From Carboxylicivirga marina (GTDB lineage: Bacteria; Bacteroidota; Bacteroidia; Bacteroidales; Marinilabiliaceae), in the NCBI RefSeq assembly GCF_016612505.1, contig NZ_JAENRR010000044.1, positions 1 through 43,254 of the forward strand: a stretch of DNA of 43,254 bases, read 5' to 3'. Each line of letters opens with the position of its first letter. Position 1 is the first letter of the stretch. A model generated the notes under the pieces. The model was not told the DNA's origin. It made no database searches and was given only the letters and a program-made list of their open reading frames with translations. A program made the position numbers and the translations under genes. Positions 34,867 to 42,902 of this stretch are shown piece after piece.

Positions 34867-36231
34867 ATGAGACACTATATATTAATTGTATTAGGATTAT
34901 TGATTGGCAGTAATGTCAGTGCTCAACAACAAATATCCTTGTCTGAGAGCCGTCAGATGGCTCTGGACTACAATAAGTCGTTAAAGTCGGCCAAGCTTAG
35001 GCACCACGAAGCGGAAGCTCAACAAAAAGAAGCGCGTACCGCTTATTTGCCTAAGATTAGCGGAACGGCCTCAGCGACCTACCTGCCATCAATGGATGAT
35101 ATTGCCATACCCGGCTTTGAATTGCCGGTAATGGACGGTGCCGGTAACGAAACTGGTAATACTGTTGGTTTTCCAGGTATGAGCATAGGTACTGAAAAGT
35201 TACAATACTACAATGGACAGCTTGCAGCACAAGTCCCTATTTATCTGGGAGGGCAAGTGCGATATGCCAATCAAATGGCCGATAAAGGTGTTGAGATGGC
35301 TGGCCAGGCGTATCAATTACAAAGCGATGAGGTGGTTTATAATACCGATAATGCCTATTGGCAACTGGTAGCTTTCAAAGAGCAACTTAAAGTAGCTTAC
35401 AAGTACTTTGAAATGCTTGATTCGCTTGAACAGCAAATGAAAGACATGTACGAACTGGGTTTGACACCCAAAAGTGAGCAGCTGATTGTAACCGTTCAGA
35501 AAAATGAAGCTCAATTGAACCTCATGAAGGCCGAAAATGCCTATAAAATTATGAAAATGAACCTGTGTCAGATTGTGGGACTTGATTTGAATACAGATAT
35601 TGAAGTGGCCGATTCATTGGTTGCCGAACCAGATTTAATTGTGATGAGCAACAGTGTTGAGCAGGCTTTGTATAATCGTAATGAATTAAAGTTGCTGGAT
35701 GGTCAGCTGAGCATATCGGAGCTTGAGAAAAAAAGTGTGATGAGTGCCTACAAACCGCAGTTAGGTGCACAGGTAAGTTACGGTTATATGGAAATACCTG
35801 ACTTAGTGGATGGGCAATCATTAACACAGGCCTCGGCACAATTATCCATTCCACTGGTTCACTGGCGTGAGAAAAAACACAAAAAAGATGCGGCTCGTTT
35901 ACGTATTGAGCAAGCACGTCTTCAGTTAGATGAATCAAAGGAGTTTGTGCAGCTTGAAGTGCAGCAATACATTATTCAGGTTAATGAGGCCTACGAGTCC
36001 ATCATTTTAGCCGATAAAAGTCGTGATGAAGCCATTGAGTCATTAGAAGAGGTGCAAGCCAGTTTTGATGCCGGTTTAAATACCACAACAGATGTGTTAA
36101 ATGCTCAGGCATCGTGGTTAAGTGCCAATGCCAGCTTCTTAAATGCTTTGGCAAGCTATGAAGTCGCAAAGTCAGCATACTATAAAGGTATTGGTCAGCT
36201 TAACCTGGTTTTGGCCGATAGCAATCAATAG
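34867..36231 (+). CDS. TolC-family outer membrane efflux protein
   Basis: 454 aa. Signal peptide 1-19 (LIVLGLLIGSNVSAQ). Two OEP repeats, each with long heptad-patterned helices: ISLSESRQMALDYNKSLKSAKLRHHEAEAQQ at the start of repeat 1 and NSVEQALYNRNELKLLDGQLSISELEKKSV at the start of repeat 2; the usual DVLNAQASWLSANASFL comes near the C-terminus. It forms the trimeric channel through outer membrane and periplasm for the preceding pump. A hairpin separates it from the pump gene, so its level may be set separately. Confidence 0.94.
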   Translation: MRHYILIVLGLLIGSNVSAQQQISLSESRQMALDYNKSLKSAKLRHHEAEAQQKEARTAYLPKISGTASATYLPSMDDIAIPGFELPVMDGAGNETGNTVGFPGMSIGTEKLQYYNGQLAAQVPIYLGGQVRYANQMADKGVEMAGQAYQLQSDEVVYNTDNAYWQLVAFKEQLKVAYKYFEMLDSLEQQMKDMYELGLTPKSEQLIVTVQKNEAQLNLMKAENAYKIMKMNLCQIVGLDLNTDIEVADSLVAEPDLIVMSNSVEQALYNRNELKLLDGQLSISELEKKSVMSAYKPQLGAQVSYGYMEIPDLVDGQSLTQASAQLSIPLVHWREKKHKKDAARLRIEQARLQLDESKEFVQLEVQQYIIQVNEAYESIILADKSRDEAIESLEEVQASFDAGLNTTTDVLNAQASWLSANASFLNALASYEVAKSAYYKGIGQLNLVLADSNQ

Positions 36232-36320
36232 TGTTTCTCAATAGGTGGTGGCTCGTTTTAAAAAGTTAAAAGGAGTCATTACCTTTAGCACGTTACTTAG
36301 GGTGGATAAAATTGTTGGAG

Positions 36321-37406
36321 ATGAAAAAGTTTGATGCTTGTTATAATGATAAATTCCTAAAAGGTAAACCAATCCTCTTTGTGAATTATAAAACCAGGTT
36401 TCTGTTTGAATTCTTATTAGGAGTGGTTTATTATGCCATTTTAACAACAACCTTATTTGTTGATGAAGAGCCTGATTGGAAGGGTTTTGTGTTTTCTGTT
36501 TGGCTGTTCTTTTTTATCGCTGAAGGAATATTCGCCTGTAATAAAATCATTGCTTGCAAACACCCCTGGCACACGCATACCAGAGGACGTATCATTATTT
36601 TGCTTTGTTTTTCGGCAATTTGGTTCTACGTTGCTATTGTGATGGCTCACCTTGTTAAACCCTGGTTAGAAGAAGGAGAACCATTAACAGATATGGCCTA
36701 TAATGTGGCGCTCGTTATTTCAATGTTGTTTGTTACCATTTATGTAGTACTCTTATTTGCTTATAACTATCATCAAAGTCTGAGCGTTGTTATGATAGAA
36801 AACGAGCGCTTGCAGCAAGATAAACTTAAGCAAGACTATAGGGCATTGCAAGATCAGATTAATCCTCATTTTTTATTTAATAACCTGAGTACACTTATTG
36901 CCATCATCAGGCAAGACAAAGATGCAGCTATTCGTTTTGCCATCAATTTTTCCGATGTTTATCGTTATGTATTGCAAAGCAACAAGCACACATCCATAAA
37001 ACTGTCGGAAGAAATGAACTTTATGAAAGCATTTGGTTCTTTGCATAAAGAACGGCTTCGCGATGGTCTGATAGCTGAGATAAATATCGAAGAAAAATAC
37101 CATGATTGGTACTTACCACCTTTAAGTCTTCAGTTACTGGTTGAGAATGCCGTTAAACACAATGTGGCAACCAAGGCTTCACCATTAACTATTAAAGTAT
37201 ATACCGAAAACGGAAGCTTGATTATATGGAACTCCATTAATTCTAAATCAACGACTTATTCGACCAATACCGGTTTGAGTAACCTTAAGAAACGATACGA
37301 GATCCTGACCGACGAAAAGATTGTTATTGAGAAAGGTGATACAAGTTTTAAAGTAGAGCTGCCTTTGATAAAGCAAATGGGTGATAAACAGATTAATGAA
37401 AGCTAA
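36321..37406 (+). CDS. LytS-type sensor histidine kinase
   Basis: 361 aa from ATG 36321, directly preceded by GGAG; the open frame extends three codons further to TTG. Four transmembrane helices lie in about 20-155 (for example FLLGVVYYAILTTTLF, AIWFYVAIVMAHLV), without a large periplasmic domain. A His_kinase domain follows, with His183 in QDQINPHFLFNNLSTLI and a HATPase domain (LVENAVKHNVATK, GLSNLKKRY). This family signals to LytTR regulators, and one is encoded immediately downstream. It may sense membrane perturbation or a small amphipathic molecule. Position after the efflux operon suggests it controls the pump. Confidence 0.93.
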   Translation: MKKFDACYNDKFLKGKPILFVNYKTRFLFEFLLGVVYYAILTTTLFVDEEPDWKGFVFSVWLFFFIAEGIFACNKIIACKHPWHTHTRGRIIILLCFSAIWFYVAIVMAHLVKPWLEEGEPLTDMAYNVALVISMLFVTIYVVLLFAYNYHQSLSVVMIENERLQQDKLKQDYRALQDQINPHFLFNNLSTLIAIIRQDKDAAIRFAINFSDVYRYVLQSNKHTSIKLSEEMNFMKAFGSLHKERLRDGLIAEINIEEKYHDWYLPPLSLQLLVENAVKHNVATKASPLTIKVYTENGSLIIWNSINSKSTTYSTNTGLSNLKKRYEILTDEKIVIEKGDTSFKVELPLIKQMGDKQINES

Positions 37407-37407
37407 T

Positions 37408-38208
37408 ATGGATGTAAATTTTATTATAGTTGAAGATGAAATTCATAGTGGTGAGATGCTACGCGATATGATAGCTGATTATCGTCCGGAGTGGAAATTG
37501 CAAGCTATGCTGCAAAGTATTAGCGAAACAGTTGATTACCTGACAAACAACGAACACCCGCAAATAATATTTTTAGATATTGAATTAGCTGATGGCAACT
37601 GTTTTTCAATATTTGAGCAGATAGAAGTAAAGGAAAGTGGCATTGTTTTTACAACAGCTTATAACGAACATGCTCTTAAAGCCTTTAACTTAAATAGTAT
37701 TGATTATCTATTAAAACCAATTAAACAGGAAGAATTAGAACGTGCGATTGGCAAGTTTGAGATGGCAGTTGACTTCATTTTGCAACAGCATGAAAAGGAA
37801 GAGACTAACAAAACTAATGATATTGACTACGAGGAACTGGCACGTTCGATAGCTAAAACACAAGGCGGCTACCGTAAGCGTTTTCTTATTTCAAAGCGCG
37901 AATCATTCTTCAAGCTTGGCGTTGAAGATGTTGCTTATTTTTATTTCGATGCCCGTGTGACGTTTGCAGTTACTTTTGACGGTCGCCAGCACATACTAAG
38001 TCAATCGCTTGATAAACTGGAAGAGGAACTTGACCCTGAAATGTTCTTCCGAAGCAATCGCCAAACCATTGTAAATGTGGAAGGTATTGATAAGTTTGAA
38101 AGCTATTTCAGTGGCAAGCTGGTTGTTAAGCTGGTTAATAACCTGAATGATAAAATCATGATTAGTCGTGCAAAGGCCGGTGCTTTTAAAGATTGGATGA
38201 ATCATTGA
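37408..38208 (+). CDS. LytTR-family response regulator
   Basis: 266 aa from ATG 37408, one base after the kinase stop; upstream in-frame starts at 37396 (ATG) and 37381 (GTG) overlap the kinase gene and are possible. Receiver domain 1-120 with acidic pocket VEDE, phospho-acceptor Asp57 in IIFLDIELADG, and the conserved Thr and Lys (TTAYNEHALKAF, DYLLKPI). The LytTR DNA-binding domain occupies about 160-262 (RFLISKRESFFKLGVEDVAYFYFDARVTFAVT, FFRSNRQTIVNVEGID). It should bind paired direct repeats upstream of targets. The kinase-regulator pair is one transcript, probably with the efflux operon as target. Confidence 0.94.
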   Translation: MDVNFIIVEDEIHSGEMLRDMIADYRPEWKLQAMLQSISETVDYLTNNEHPQIIFLDIELADGNCFSIFEQIEVKESGIVFTTAYNEHALKAFNLNSIDYLLKPIKQEELERAIGKFEMAVDFILQQHEKEETNKTNDIDYEELARSIAKTQGGYRKRFLISKRESFFKLGVEDVAYFYFDARVTFAVTFDGRQHILSQSLDKLEEELDPEMFFRSNRQTIVNVEGIDKFESYFSGKLVVKLVNNLNDKIMISRAKAGAFKDWMNH

Positions 38209-38421
38209 TTAGTCCGAAGTCATAAGTCCGAAGTGATTGACAGTTTGATTAAAGTTTATGAGTTGAAATGTTGAAATTATACTCACTCGCTGGCGCTAAT
38301 TTGTAATTAGTGCCTTTTGAGCAAGTTTGTATCTGTGCTATTCAACAAATTCTCATTTCTTTAAGCTTTTCTACTATTCTCACCATTCTCTTTTGTAAGT
38401 TTGCAAACAAATACTTCATGA
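38209..38421. other. Gap with candidate promoter
   Basis: 213 bp. It starts with a small direct repeat (AGTCCGAAGT, twice within 30 bp). TAAGTTTG at 38396-38403 matches TAnnTTTG exactly and ends 18 nt before the next ATG, but no TTG lies at the -33 distance. No gene is visible. Confidence 0.4.
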
Positions 38422-38892
38422 ATGGAAAACAATGATATATTACGCCGATTACGATTTACTTTAAGCCTTGATGATGATAAAATGATTGCTTTGTTTGGAT
38501 TGGGCAATCTGAAAGTTGACAGGGCCGCTGTAAGCAATTGGTTAAAGCGCGATGGTGATGAGTATTTCATTGAGATGAGCGACAAAGAGCTTGCTTCTTT
38601 TTTCAATGGCCTAATAGTCGACAAGCGAGGCAGACAAGAGGGCCGCGAGCCCATTGCTGAAGAGCGTTTAAACAATAACCTTATACTAAAGAAACTAAAA
38701 ATAGCCTTGAGCCTTACTTCCGATGATATTGTTGAGGCTTTCCAGCTCATTGACAAACGCATAACCACAAGTGAGATTGGTGCTTTTCTTCGTAATCCAA
38801 ATCATAGTAAATACCGCGAGTTTAACGGACAGTATTTACGAAACCTCTTAAATGGTTTACAGGCCAAATATGTTACTAAGAAGGATCGTTAA
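38422..38892 (+). CDS. DUF1456 family protein (YehS-like)
   Basis: 156 aa, the family length. Two DUF1456 repeats can be aligned: residues 3-66 (NDILRRLRFTLSLDDDKMIALFGL, ELASFFNGLIVDKRG) and 84-150 (NLILKKLKIALSLTSDDIVEAFQL, LRNLLNGLQAKY). Both consist of a helix pair, an acidic D.. segment and a C-terminal (L/F)LNGL helix. A highly basic linker, DKRGRQEGREPIAEERLNNN, joins them and is strongly conserved in this family. Cytoplasmic; the function is unknown, though the helical repeats resemble DNA-binding folds. It appears to be monocistronic. Confidence 0.92.
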   Translation: MENNDILRRLRFTLSLDDDKMIALFGLGNLKVDRAAVSNWLKRDGDEYFIEMSDKELASFFNGLIVDKRGRQEGREPIAEERLNNNLILKKLKIALSLTSDDIVEAFQLIDKRITTSEIGAFLRNPNHSKYREFNGQYLRNLLNGLQAKYVTKKDR

Positions 38893-39044
38893 TAGCGAAT
38901 TTATTTCATGAAATGTGAATGAGAAATTGAAAGTGGATAGGTCTATCTAAGTATTTGCTTTTTAAACATTGACTTCTTCCTTCAGTTCTAATATGTTGCT
39001 CATATAATTACATATTCGTTATATTGCAGTACAATTCTAACTCT

Positions 39045-40121
39045 ATGAAACGAAACAAGAAAAGCATACTGCGTAAGCTATTCATTTATATGATGGGATT
39101 TGGCATAACAATGGGATTTATTTTTCCGGTGTATGCCAATTTTTTTGTTGAATGGAAAGAAGGTTTTTTTCCTTACTTTTTGGCAGGTTGTATCATGGCC
39201 GGCATAACCGTAGGTGTGGTCAGTTTCTGGTTTGTTAAAGTGATATTGATTAAGCAACTACTTAAGATGTCAAGTATTGCAGCGAATATTTCTAAGCGTG
39301 ATATTTCTAATAAGTTAGATATTAAAAGCAATGACGCTGTTGGAGATATTGCTGATGGCTTTAATATGGCCATTGAGAGATTGAATGAATTTGTTGAAGA
39401 AATAAAAGTCATTTCCGGTACTGCCAGTAATTTAAGCGGAGACCGTACTAATGTCGATGGGTCTATCAATCATTTAAACACAACACTTGAGCAAGTAACA
39501 TCATCGGTGCATAATGCCAATGAACATTCTAAAACCATACAGGAAAAAGTAATGAGTAGTAAACACTCATTAAAAGCCACCACCAGCAATTTGGAAAATA
39601 CATCGGAGAGCATCAAAGGGTTTTCGGCAACAGTCGAAAAACTAAGCACGCATGTGGAAGAAATTAACCGGATTGTTCTGCTTATTAAAGAAATTGCTAT
39701 TCAAACCAATTTACTGGCTTTAAATGCTGGAATTGAAGCTGCTAAAGCGGGTATTCACGGGCGTAGTTTTTCTGTGGTAGCCACCGAAGTGCGGGATTTA
39801 TCTGTGAGTATTTCATCGTCGGTTAATGAGGTGGAAAGTATTTTTAATTCACTAAATGAGGAATTAAGTCGAACCGAACAAGTGAATCAGATTATTGTAT
39901 CTCAATTCGATGAGAATATGGCGCAGAGCAAAACGTTTCAAGATGTGTTTGCTGCCATTGAGTATGCATCACAGGCCAACCTTGAAGAAGGTCATCAGTT
40001 GTCGGCAGCTATAGGTAACTTAAACAATAGTGTAAATACCATAAACGGTGCATTTGAGTCATTTTCGCAATACATGTATGATTTGAATGAAACAATTGGC
40101 TTATATAAAACGGCCAATTAA
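39045..40121 (+). CDS. Methyl-accepting chemotaxis-like protein without sensor domain
   Basis: 358 aa from ATG 39045; a TTG seven codons upstream is unlikely. Two transmembrane helices (about 13-32 and 44-66) are separated by only about 12 residues, so there is no periplasmic ligand-binding domain. A HAMP-like stretch follows (about 67-120, [17 protein letters not shown]), then a methyl-accepting signalling coiled coil with the hairpin tip [37 protein letters not shown]. The tip is less conserved than in true chemoreceptors (N-A-G-I-E, S-F-S-V). No che genes are present nearby. It may signal membrane state or respond through HAMP. Monocistronic. Confidence 0.9.
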   Translation: MKRNKKSILRKLFIYMMGFGITMGFIFPVYANFFVEWKEGFFPYFLAGCIMAGITVGVVSFWFVKVILIKQLLKMSSIAANISKRDISNKLDIKSNDAVGDIADGFNMAIERLNEFVEEIKVISGTASNLSGDRTNVDGSINHLNTTLEQVTSSVHNANEHSKTIQEKVMSSKHSLKATTSNLENTSESIKGFSATVEKLSTHVEEINRIVLLIKEIAIQTNLLALNAGIEAAKAGIHGRSFSVVATEVRDLSVSISSSVNEVESIFNSLNEELSRTEQVNQIIVSQFDENMAQSKTFQDVFAAIEYASQANLEEGHQLSAAIGNLNNSVNTINGAFESFSQYMYDLNETIGLYKTAN

Positions 40122-40197
40122 TTGCGTCAAAAATAGGGCCGACATACTGAAATACTAAATTTGGTTTAAGCACTTATCAAAATAATGGCAGGCCATT

Positions 40198-40221
40198 AAA
40201 AAAGGTGCCATTTCTGGCACC
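40198..40221 (-). terminator. Rho-independent terminator of the TonB-domain gene
   Basis: On the minus strand GGTGCCA (complement of 40215-40221) and TGGCACC pair around GAAA, followed by TTTTTT (complement of 40198-40203). It lies 26 nt past the stop codon at 40247 and 77 nt from the convergent chemoreceptor stop. Confidence 0.85.
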
Positions 40222-40246
40222 CTTATGTAGTTGATTTTACTTAATG

Positions 40247-41002
40247 TTATTCTAATGTGATGACTGCTAAAAGAATATCATTAGCCAATGATTCTTCAAG
40301 TTTGATATGGCGCACAAGGTCAAGATACTCGTCAAGATGTTGTCGCATTAAATCATTTTGTCCTTTCAATTCAAATACTTTAGCCTGCCAAAAGGTGATG
40401 GAAGCATCATTGGGCTTGTATTGTTCGGCCATAGAAAGGTACTTTTGTGCACTGTTTACCTTACGCTTTGTTTTTTTATCAGCCATAGCCTCATTAGAAT
40501 TATTGCCTTCAATATTCATTACCTGCACAATTCGGTGGGTTGCTTCATCCAGGTAATCAATGGCTATTTCGTTGTGACTAGCATTGCCAGGGATATCAAA
40601 TTTAACATACACGGTTTTGTCCATAGCACTTGTTACACCGTTAATCTTACCGGCCCGCCACATGCTTTTACTTTGGTTAACAACTTTGAGCACTGCTTCA
40701 TCAAAGGTTTGTGATACTGAATTGCTTATCATGATATTGGATATGCTGCCATCTGCTTCAACAATGAAGTCGACAGCCACAATACCTTCTTCTTCAAGAT
40801 AATCGTAACGTGAGAGGTACTTTAGCTCTTTTTGCAAGTGCTCAGTAAAGTTCTGCGATGCGGGATTTTCTGATTTAGTTTCGCCAATAAACACAGGAGC
40901 CTCGATGCGTGTTTCTTCTATAAACTTCTGCTTCATTTCTTCTTGTGCTACAACACCTACTGTAAGCATTAATAACACCACTACTAAATTGACCTTTTTC
41001 AT
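40247..41002 (-). CDS. TonB C-terminal-domain protein
   Basis: 251 aa. Signal peptide 1-19 (LVVVLLMLTVGVVAQ). Residues about 50-138 match the TonB C-terminal fold: YLEEEGIVAVDFIVEADGSISNIMISNSVSQTFDEAVLKVVNQSKSMWRAGKIN, then VYVKFDIPG. Residues about 175-250 are helical and resemble one or two TPR units (AQKYLSMAEQYKPNDASITFWQAKVFELKGQND). There is no N-terminal anchor to bind ExbB/ExbD and no Pro-rich spanner, so it is not a normal energy transducer but one of the many Bacteroidota exported proteins that reuse the domain. Its role is unknown. It has its own terminator. Confidence 0.88.
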   Translation of the reverse strand: MKKVNLVVVLLMLTVGVVAQEEMKQKFIEETRIEAPVFIGETKSENPASQNFTEHLQKELKYLSRYDYLEEEGIVAVDFIVEADGSISNIMISNSVSQTFDEAVLKVVNQSKSMWRAGKINGVTSAMDKTVYVKFDIPGNASHNEIAIDYLDEATHRIVQVMNIEGNNSNEAMADKKTKRKVNSAQKYLSMAEQYKPNDASITFWQAKVFELKGQNDLMRQHLDEYLDLVRHIKLEESLANDILLAVITLE

Positions 41003-41265
41003 GGCTAAATGTTTAATTGGTTAATGCACGTCAGGCGTTCAAAGTTTAGGCCACAAAGCTTAACAAACAGTATCATAAAGCATGAATGATTTTGGCATAC
41101 TTTTTAAATAGGTAAAAGCGTACTTAAATGAACGGAATGTGTTCGATAATGAACAGAAAGCTGTTTTGTACATACTTATTAAGTATGTTTTTTGATTTAA
41201 TTAAATCCATATCTGACGCTATATCAGGTGTGGTTATTTATGTAGTATCAAATATTTACTGCACT
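41003..41265. other. Upstream region of the TonB-domain gene
   Basis: 263 AT-rich bases between the TonB-domain gene start and repeat array 2. It must hold the promoter for the minus-strand gene. TAAGCTTTG and TAAACTTTG occur on the minus strand but have one base too many for TAnnTTTG. No gene is supported; a chance plus-strand frame runs from here into the array. Confidence 0.4.
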
Positions 41266-41317
41266 TCAATCAACTTGTTTCGAGTGGTGCATGAAAAGAC
41301 GATAATTTCCAAGTGTT

Positions 41318-41768
41318 CTGACATCAGCAACGCAGATGGGTACCTTTCAATCGAAGTGAACGAAGAATTAAAAGCTGTTTGAGACCGATGATAATCGGGT
41401 GAGTTCTTTTAATTCAGTGAATGAGATTAGAAAGGTCATCGAGTGCTGCCGTCAGCGGGGTTTTTCGTTAGTTTTTTTCCTGAAGAAAAAAGTAACTCGG
41501 GTTTGGGCGAAGCGCCAATTCTTATTTCCTTTTGCATTGCCCAAAAGGAACAAAAGTCTAGTCTGGCAAAATGTCCCTCGCGCTCAAACTAATTTCTATA
41601 CATCTAATAAAAGTAAAGCCTTTTATCAAAGGCAAAAGCAAGCTCCTTTTAAGAAGTATCACGAAATTAGTTTTTCACCCCACCACTGGCTCCATTGCCA
41701 GACAGGCCACCGCGCTGTCAAAACGCTGTTTTGAATGGTGCATGAAAAGACGATAATTTCCAAAGGGC
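41318..41768 (+). repeat. Array 2 unit 1, type A (451 bp)
   Basis: Leader, junction word 41441-41458, hairpin TTTTTTC/GAAAAAA (41473-41479/41485-41491) with loop CTGAA, small GGCG-AAG-CGCC hairpin, hairpin TTCCTTTTG/CAAAAGGAA (41526-41534/41542-41550) with loop CATTGCC, then GCCTTT-TATC-AAAGGC, CTGGC-TCCATT-GCCAG, GACAG/CTGTC and CAAAAC-GCT-GTTTTG hairpins in the right half. Its frame can be read as protein (…VWAKRQFLFPFALPKRNK…), which I consider spurious. Confidence 0.82.
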
Positions 41769-42139
41769 CTGACCTCAGCAACGTAGATGGGTACCTTTCA
41801 AGCGAAGTGAACGTAGAATTAAAAGCTGTTTGTAGATTACTGCTGTTTTATGAATAATACCTTCAACTCCCTAGTGCCGGGAAGGCATTCCCATTTTTTA
41901 GAAAAACGGGAAACAAAAACCTTATTGAAAGAGGTGATTGCTGCGCATCAGAGTTGGATTTATTGCTACAGGCTTCCCTTCTCCTTCGTCGAAGCCGCAT
42001 TTGTTCATTTGTTTTTGTTTTTATGTATTCACGATTTCCACTTTGTTCCAATTCGCAATATCCACTCTTATCACTTCCTTTCAATGATTCGAAACCTTGT
42101 TTCGAGTGGTGCATGAAAAGACGATAATTTCCAAGGGTT
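41769..42139 (+). repeat. Array 2 unit 2, type B (371 bp)
   Basis: Leader, then a type B core with the hairpin TTCCCaTTTTT/AAAAAcGGGAA (41888-41898/41902-41912), followed by ACAAAAACC as in the other types. The right part contains TTCACGATTTCCACTT, shared with type D, and ends TTTCGAGTGGTGCATG. No junction word. From 41765 to 41998 it is identical to 42578-42811. Confidence 0.82.
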
Positions 42140-42581
42140 CTGACATCAGCAACGTAGATGGTAACCTTTCAATCGAAGTGAACGTAGAATTAAAAGCTGT
42201 TTGAAACCGATGACAATCGGGTGAGTTCTTTTAATTCAGAGAATGAGATTAGAAAAGGTCATCGAGTGCTGTCGTCAGCGGACTCTTTGTATACTTTCTC
42301 GACTGTAGGAGAAAGTATAAGCCCTCGCGGCTTTAGCGAACGCCTTATCAGGCAGATTTTCTTTTACCATTGCTGTAAAAGAAACAAAAGATCTAGCCGT
42401 AAAGAATACCCACGCGCTCTTATCTCTTCTCAATAATTCTAATGAAGTAAGATGTTTTTCAAACATAAAGGCAAGCCCCTTCATTGAATTATTAGATGAA
42501 AAGACAATTCACTCCATCACTGGCCGTCACTTTCCGACAGGCCAACGCGCCACCCAAGAACCCGTTGAATTTACAGGGGGC
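42140..42581 (+). repeat. Array 2 unit 3, type C (442 bp)
   Basis: Same length as 9600-10041 and closely similar along all of it. Both main hairpins are unchanged (TATACTTTCTC/GAGAAAGTATA and TTTCTTTTAC/GTAAAAGAAA), while differences cluster in the GCG stretch and after GATCTA. Confidence 0.82.
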
Positions 42582-42902
42582 CTGACCTCAGCAACGTAGA
42601 TGGGTACCTTTCAAGCGAAGTGAACGTAGAATTAAAAGCTGTTTGTAGATTACTGCTGTTTTATGAATAATACCTTCAACTCCCTAGTGCCGGGAAGGCA
42701 TTCCCATTTTTTAGAAAAACGGGAAACAAAAACCTTATTGAAAGAGGTGATTGCTGCGCATCAGAGTTGGATTTATTGCTACAGGCTTCCCTTCTCCTTC
42801 GTCGAAGCCGCCATTCCGCAATATCCACTCTTATCACTTCCTTTCAATGATTCGAAACCTTGTTTCGAGTGGTGCATGAAAAGACGATAATTTCCAAGGG
42901 TT
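42582..42902 (+). repeat. Array 2 unit 4, type B with 50-bp deletion (321 bp)
   Basis: Like unit 2 but lacking about 50 bp (the segment from ATTTGTTCATTTG to the TTCCACTTTGTTCC region). The remainder is identical apart from one base near the joint. Shows that the units duplicate recently and lose internal segments. Confidence 0.82.

Noticed and set aside
40247-41002. Genuine TonB energy transducer
   Set aside because: It has a cleavable-type signal peptide and no membrane anchor or Pro-rich spanning region; only the C-terminal domain is shared.
41128-41382. 84-codon plus-strand ORF with a hydrophobic stretch
   Set aside because: Its 3' third is the leader of repeat array 2, which recurs without this N-terminus elsewhere.
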